From contig FR879704.1 of the NCBI GenBank assembly GCA_000435055.1, positions 19,411 through 28,171 on the forward strand: a stretch of DNA of 8,761 bases, in the 5' to 3' direction. This DNA is from Clostridium sp. CAG:138 (GTDB taxonomy: Bacteria; Bacillota; Clostridia; Christensenellales; CAG-138). A program made the position numbers and the translations under genes. The notes under the pieces are model-generated. The model did not search any database. It saw only the letters and a list, made by a program, of their open reading frames with translations, and was not told the origin of the DNA. Of the stretch, positions 5,786 to 8,761 are shown piece by piece; the stretch's first letter is position 1, and each line of letters opens with the position of its first letter.

Positions 5786-5810
5786 AATTGTGAACAATTT
5801 GTTAACAATT
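5786..5810. promoter_or_regulatory. Two overlapping dyads, candidate operator
   Basis: AATTGTGAACAATT (5786-5799; 6-bp arms) and the perfect palindrome TTGTTAACAA (5799-5808) have centres 11 bp apart, about one helical turn. They lie just upstream of the -35 box, at about -41 to -65 from the predicted start, a common activator position. The half-site TTGTKAA resembles Rex half-sites, but the arrangement is not the usual Rex dyad. The regulator is unknown. Confidence 0.35.
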
Positions 5811-5890
5811 CTTTTTCAACAGGAAAAAACAGGCAAACGGAGCCGATAGGATGAACGCACAATATGTTTAAGATGAATGCAAAGTAATAC

Positions 5891-5918
5891 AAAAAAAGAG
5901 CCCGAACCGATCGGGCTC
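5891..5918 (-). terminator. Intrinsic terminator of the lar operon
   Basis: On the minus strand, GAGCCCGA and TCGGGCTC form a perfect 8-bp stem with a 5-nt loop, followed directly by seven T. It lies about 35 nt after the larC stop codon and ends larE-larB-larC. Confidence 0.93.
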
Positions 5919-5952
5919 CGATGTTGAAACAAATTTTAATTTTTGAGGTTCG

Positions 5953-7290
5953 TTATTCGGAAAACACCTTAAAGGCAGTTTCCGCAATCTTTTCCGCATC
6001 GGCAAGCGTGATTGCGCGGCGTTCGGCAAGCGCGGCAATATCGGCATATTCGAACTTTGCCCGTTTAACGCCGAACCCCTGAGCGGTCTTCAGGCGAATC
6101 GTACCGTCCTCAAATTTGGCGGTTTGCGTTTCACGCTGCAAAATGTATCGCGGCATTCTGCACTCGCGGACGCCGAGAGTGCTTGTGTGTTTGAACAATA
6201 TGCGGATAATTTCGCTGCGTTTTTCGGCATTGCAAAGCACGCAGAGCATAATTCCGGGGCGGTTCTTCTTCATTCCTGTCGGAACGGTGTAAACATCCGC
6301 CGCACCCGCGTTAAGCAGTTTATCAAATGCAAACCCGATCTCTTCGCCTGTCATATCGTCAATGTTGCAGCGAAGCTCGATAATCTCATCCGCCGATTCT
6401 TCACTCGGACTTTCGCCGAAAAGCGCACGCACGCAGTTTGCGGCGGGATAGTCGCGTTTGCCCATGCCGTACCCTTGCGAAAGTATTGTCATTAACGGCA
6501 TTGCGGTGAAGTCATGAACAAAATGCTTTAACAGTGCCGCTCCGGTCGGAGTGCAGAGTTCGCCTTTTATATCGCCCGCATAAACAGGAACGCCGTGAAG
6601 AATGAAGGCTGTTGCCGGTGCGGGAATGGGAAGAATCCCGTGCGCACAATGCACATGCCCGCTGCCCGTGCGAACGGGGGAGGCGGCAATGCGTTCCGGT
6701 GCGAGCATTTCGATCAGCGCGCAGCAGGAAACAATATCTGCAACGGCATCAAGCGCACCGACCTCGTGAAAATGCACAAGCTCAACGGGAACGCCGTGGG
6801 CATGACTCTCCGCTTCTGCAATCAGTTTGTAAACAGCAAGGGAATGCTCTTTCACTGCATCGGACACGGGCAGCGCGCGGATGATGTGTTCAATTTCGTG
6901 CAGCCCGCTGTGAGAATGGTGATGCTCGTGTTCATGACTATGCTCGTGCTCATGGCAATGCTCATGCGCGTGTTCATGCTCATGTTCATGATTATGTTCG
7001 TGCTCATGACAATGCTCATGGCAATGCTCATGTTCGTGAAGGTGTTCATGTTCGTGTATGCAGGCGGCATATTCGTCCGCATCGGTGTTCATGTATTCAA
7101 CGGCAAAATGAATTCCGCGAATGCCGCATTTTTCGGCGGCAGCGCAGCGAACATTCAGTCCGACCGCCGAGAAGGCAGCTGCAATATTCTGAAACTCGGC
7201 ACGTTGTTCTTCGGAAAGCAGATCATAGAGTGCGCCCGCAAGCATATCGCCCGCCGCACCCATTCCGCAGTCAAGGTAAAGTGTTTTCAT
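5953..7290 (-). CDS. larC: Nickel-pincer cofactor biosynthesis protein LarC (unsplit, His-rich)
   Basis: The 445-residue product is a CTP-dependent nickel insertase (cyclometallase) that puts Ni into the dithiolated pincer nucleotide to finish the LarA cofactor. The N-terminal LarC1 part starts MKTLYLDCGMGAAGDM (1-16). HFHEVGALDAVADIV and GELCTPTGAALL follow further along. The LarC2 part has CNIDDMTGEEIGFAFD and TGMKKNRPG. Residues 79-127 are an almost perfect His-x alternation with 26 His and three Cys, a likely nickel-binding insert. In Lactobacillus plantarum LarC1 and LarC2 are joined by programmed frameshifting; here they are one frame. The ATG at 7288-7290 is chosen because it gives the family N-terminus and has GAAAGG about 10 nt upstream. 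A TTG six codons earlier would bury that signal in coding sequence. It follows larB by 61 nt. Confidence 0.96.
   Translation of the reverse strand: MKTLYLDCGMGAAGDMLAGALYDLLSEEQRAEFQNIAAAFSAVGLNVRCAAAEKCGIRGIHFAVEYMNTDADEYAACIHEHEHLHEHEHCHEHCHEHEHNHEHEHEHAHEHCHEHEHSHEHEHHHSHSGLHEIEHIIRALPVSDAVKEHSLAVYKLIAEAESHAHGVPVELVHFHEVGALDAVADIVSCCALIEMLAPERIAASPVRTGSGHVHCAHGILPIPAPATAFILHGVPVYAGDIKGELCTPTGAALLKHFVHDFTAMPLMTILSQGYGMGKRDYPAANCVRALFGESPSEESADEIIELRCNIDDMTGEEIGFAFDKLLNAGAADVYTVPTGMKKNRPGIMLCVLCNAEKRSEIIRILFKHTSTLGVRECRMPRYILQRETQTAKFEDGTIRLKTAQGFGVKRAKFEYADIAALAERRAITLADAEKIAETAFKVFSE
6910..7056 (-). repeat. Low-complexity repeat encoding the LarC His-x tract
   Basis: About 147 bp of near-tandem CAT/CAC alternating mostly with GAG/GAA codons encode residues 79-127 of LarC. 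The spacer residue is mainly Glu, with Cys at 90, 94 and 112. Such DNA is prone to slippage, so its length probably varies between strains; length changes in multiples of 6 bp would keep the His-x register. Confidence 0.85.
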
Positions 7291-7351
7291 AGTAAAAAGG
7301 CCTTTCAACAGTTTTATTCAGGGTTGCATATTATAATTAAGGAAAGAATCG

Positions 7352-8116
7352 TCACCGCGCATTGCTGCCGGTGCCGATATGGTTTATCATGTTTGCAAGG
7401 TAACCTGCGCCGAAGCCGTTGTCGATATTCACAACGGATACTCCGCTTGAGCAGGAGTTGAGCATTGAAAGCAGCGCTGCAACTCCGCCGAATGCCGCAC
7501 CGTAACCGACACTTGTCGGCACGGCAATAACGGGGCAGTCGGCAAGCCCGCCGATTACACTTGCAAGCGCACCTTCCATGCCTGCAACGGCGATAATGAC
7601 GCTTGCGCCCATGATTTCGTCAATATGCGAAAGGAGACGGTGCAGCCCTGCAACGCCGACATCATAAAGCCTAAGCACACGGCTGCCGTGAAATTCCGCC
7701 GTCAGTGCCGCTTCTTCGGCAACGGGAATATCGCTTGTGCCGCCGGCCGCAACAACAACGCAGCCGTTTCCGCTCGGTTCGGGGATGCTGCCGATACTGC
7801 CGATTTTTGCAATTTCACAGTAGCTCAGGGCAAATTCACGACTCAGTATCTCTGCGGCATGTTTTTCAAGGCGTGTAATAAGTATCGTTTCCTGTCCGCT
7901 CTCAAGCATGGCTTTAATGATTTCAAGCATCTGTTCGGGTGTTTTGCCCGCACCGTAAATCACTTCCGCCGCACCGGTCCGAAGGCGGCGATGGGTGTCT
8001 ATCTTTGCAAATCCAAGGTCGCGGAACGGAGCGGTGCGCAGTTTCAAATATGCTTCGTCAACCGACACTTCCCCGCGGCGCACGGATTCAAGAAGGTTTT
8101 TTATTTCGTCATTCAT
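7352..8116 (-). CDS. larB: Nickel-pincer cofactor biosynthesis protein LarB
   Basis: The 254-residue product is a carboxylase/hydrolase related to PurE (AIR carboxylase). It converts nicotinic acid adenine dinucleotide to pyridinium-3,5-dicarboxylate mononucleotide, the first step of nickel-pincer cofactor synthesis. Family motifs include HRRLRTGAAEVIYGAGKT (42-59), AAGGTSDIPVAEEA (123-136), LYDVGVAGLHRL (150-161), VAGMEGALASVIGGL (177-191), AVPTSVGYG (198-206) and NIDNGFGAG (230-238). Cys222 in LNSC is the likely counterpart of the cysteine that forms a covalent pyridine intermediate in the characterised enzyme. The ATG at 8114-8116 gives the normal N-terminus MNDEIKNLLE. Its Shine-Dalgarno is poor, so translation may be coupled to larE, whose stop is 34 nt upstream. 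The frame extends further upstream, but those residues overlap larE and do not look like LarB. Confidence 0.95.
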   Translation of the reverse strand: MNDEIKNLLESVRRGEVSVDEAYLKLRTAPFRDLGFAKIDTHRRLRTGAAEVIYGAGKTPEQMLEIIKAMLESGQETILITRLEKHAAEILSREFALSYCEIAKIGSIGSIPEPSGNGCVVVAAGGTSDIPVAEEAALTAEFHGSRVLRLYDVGVAGLHRLLSHIDEIMGASVIIAVAGMEGALASVIGGLADCPVIAVPTSVGYGAAFGGVAALLSMLNSCSSGVSVVNIDNGFGAGYLANMINHIGTGSNAR

Positions 8117-8130
8117 AGTCTTTGTGTTGT

Positions 8131-8144
8131 GCTGTCTGAACAGC
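8131..8144 (-). promoter_or_regulatory. Small hairpin between larE and larB
   Basis: GCTGT / ACAGC form a 5-bp stem with a 4-nt loop in the 34-nt larE-larB gap, just upstream of a start with no good Shine-Dalgarno. It could influence translational coupling. It is short, so chance is possible. Confidence 0.25.
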
Positions 8145-8150
8145 GGAGCC

Positions 8151-8761
8151 TCATCTCGGCTCAAGGTCAAGCGTCACTGCATCGAAATATTGCCGCAGCT
8201 CGTTTAAAACAAGCTCACGCTGTTTAAATAATTCATCGAATTGCCCGGCCTTCAATTGCAGCTTTGCGGTTCCGTTAACGCTCCGAACGCGAAAGTGGGA
8301 GAAGCCGAGCGAAAAAAGAAAGTTTTCCGCTGCTTCAACGGAATGCAGTTTGTTTTTTGTTATCAATTCGCCCGTCGGAATCCGCGTTGCAAGGCAGGCA
8401 TAGGCAGGTTTGTTCCAAGTGAAAAGCTCCGCTTCGCGGGCAAGACGGCGAATGTCAGCTTTTGTCAGTCCGCATTCGCGCAGCGGGGAAAGCACGTCGG
8501 CTTCCCGCAGGGCACGCATCCCCGGACGGTCATCCTCTGCATCGGAAGCATTCGTCCCGTCCAGAATCGTTTTGTACCCGTCCGCCGCCGCCGCTTTGCA
8601 TATCGCGGAAAAAATGTGTTTTTTGCAATGGTAGCAGCGGTCGGTCGGATTGCGGACAACATCTTCACAGGCAAGGATATCAACAGAAATAATTTTAAAC
8701 GGCAGTTCGGCTTCCTTTGCGGCCCGCAGTGCGTCCGTCAGCTCAAATTCCGGCTGGAATG
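8151..8761 (-). CDS. larE: Nickel-pincer cofactor sulfur transferase LarE, C-terminal part
   Basis: The C-terminal 202 residues are visible; the N-terminus with the ATP-pyrophosphatase SGGxDS loop lies beyond the right edge. LarE adenylates the dicarboxylate mononucleotide made by LarB and adds sulfur to both carboxylates. Family motifs in the visible part are NPTDRCYHCKK (37-47), ILDGTNASDAEDDRPG (65-80), SPLRECGLTK, WNKPAYACLATRIPTGE, and the C-terminal FRVR. The Cys in ACLATR corresponds to the sulfur-donor position. The CYHC pair adds the two further Cys that most LarE homologues have and the single-Cys L. plantarum enzyme lacks. This suggests a [4Fe-4S]-dependent catalytic enzyme rather than a sacrificial one. 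The gene is first of the larE-larB-larC run seen here; its promoter and any larA would be outside the window. Confidence 0.93.
   Translation of the reverse strand, partial: FQPEFELTDALRAAKEAELPFKIISVDILACEDVVRNPTDRCYHCKKHIFSAICKAAAADGYKTILDGTNASDAEDDRPGMRALREADVLSPLRECGLTKADIRRLAREAELFTWNKPAYACLATRIPTGELITKNKLHSVEAAENFLFSLGFSHFRVRSVNGTAKLQLKAGQFDELFKQRELVLNELRQYFDAVTLDLEPR

Larger units (their letters stand above)
5541..5952. other. 412-nt non-coding region between larC and the secreted-protein gene
   Basis: From right to left it holds the larC terminator (5891-5918), about 80 nt of A-rich sequence with nothing recognisable, the paired dyads, the promoter, the 14-bp repeats, the large hairpin, and the ribosome binding site AAAGGAG (spacing 8) of the secreted-protein gene. 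No convincing protein gene is seen on either strand. A 59-codon frame at 5563-5742 (minus) begins about 3 nt after the predicted transcript start, but has no supporting signal. Confidence 0.7.

Noticed and set aside
5788..5808. Rex operator
   Set aside because: The half-sites TTGTGAA and TTAACAA are separated by 7 bp rather than the usual 4, so only a loose resemblance can be claimed.
7291..7308. TTG start for larC six codons upstream
   Set aside because: It would place the GAAAGG ribosome binding site inside the gene; the ATG at 7290 gives the standard LarC N-terminus.
7330..7335. TATAAT on the minus strand in the larB-larC gap as an internal promoter
   Set aside because: No acceptable -35 hexamer at 16-18 bp; the upstream sequence is GC-rich larB coding sequence. 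Chance occurrence in an AT-rich gap is more likely.
6595..7461. Long plus-strand frame opposite larC with a Met/hydrophobic-rich stretch that looks like a membrane protein
   Set aside because: It is the antisense shadow of the LarC His-Glu repeat: CAT codons read as ATG on the other strand. LarC is unmistakable and the shadow has no ribosome binding site or family match.
8117..8170. Upstream TTG extension of larB overlapping larE
   Set aside because: The added 18 residues do not look like LarB, and MNDEIKNLLE at 8116 is the usual LarB beginning.
1..8761. Mobile element, toxin-antitoxin, CRISPR or defence system
   Set aside because: No transposase, integrase, terminal inverted repeats, spaced direct-repeat array or recognisable toxin-antitoxin pair could be seen on either strand.

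Overview
The window looks like a chromosomal segment of an anaerobic, moderately GC-rich Firmicute of the class Clostridia. This is suggested by strong AGGAGG-type ribosome binding sites, sigma-A-like promoters, and the gene set: Sua5 next to RpiB, a nickel-pincer cofactor operon, and a UAP-type UDP-sugar pyrophosphorylase. The taxonomic placement is an inference from gene content and style only. No transposase, integrase, phage gene, CRISPR array, tRNA or rRNA was seen.

Layout. (1) Positions 1-1314, minus strand: sua5 (threonylcarbamoyl-AMP synthase for tRNA t6A) followed downstream by the first codons of rpiB (ribose-5-phosphate isomerase B), which runs off the left edge. (2) Positions 1315-1545: a divergent intergenic region with a good promoter facing each way. 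(3) Positions 1546-4400, plus strand: lpdA (dihydrolipoyl dehydrogenase), a long GC-rich hairpin, a UDP-sugar pyrophosphorylase of the UAP1 type, and a clear intrinsic terminator. (4) Positions 4524-5952, minus strand: a secreted protein of unknown function whose reading frame is cut in two by one in-frame TAA. It is preceded by a strong promoter, an unusually long leader with 14-bp tandem repeats and a stable hairpin, and two dyads upstream of the -35 box. (5) Positions 5891-8761, minus strand: larE (partial)-larB-larC, ending in a strong intrinsic terminator.

How the genes work together. larB, larE and larC make the nickel-pincer nucleotide cofactor. LarB carboxylates and hydrolyses nicotinic acid adenine dinucleotide, LarE adds two sulfurs, and LarC inserts nickel using CTP. 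The cofactor serves LarA-type lactate racemases and related epimerases; no larA lies in the window. LarC here is one unsplit polypeptide with a 49-residue His-x repeat (26 His, 3 Cys), probably a nickel-binding store. LarE keeps the extra Cys pair expected of the [4Fe-4S]-dependent, catalytic type rather than the single-Cys sacrificial type. The remaining genes are housekeeping and have no obvious link to the lar operon.

The least explained part is 4524-5811: the interrupted secreted protein with its repeat-rich leader and operator-like dyads.
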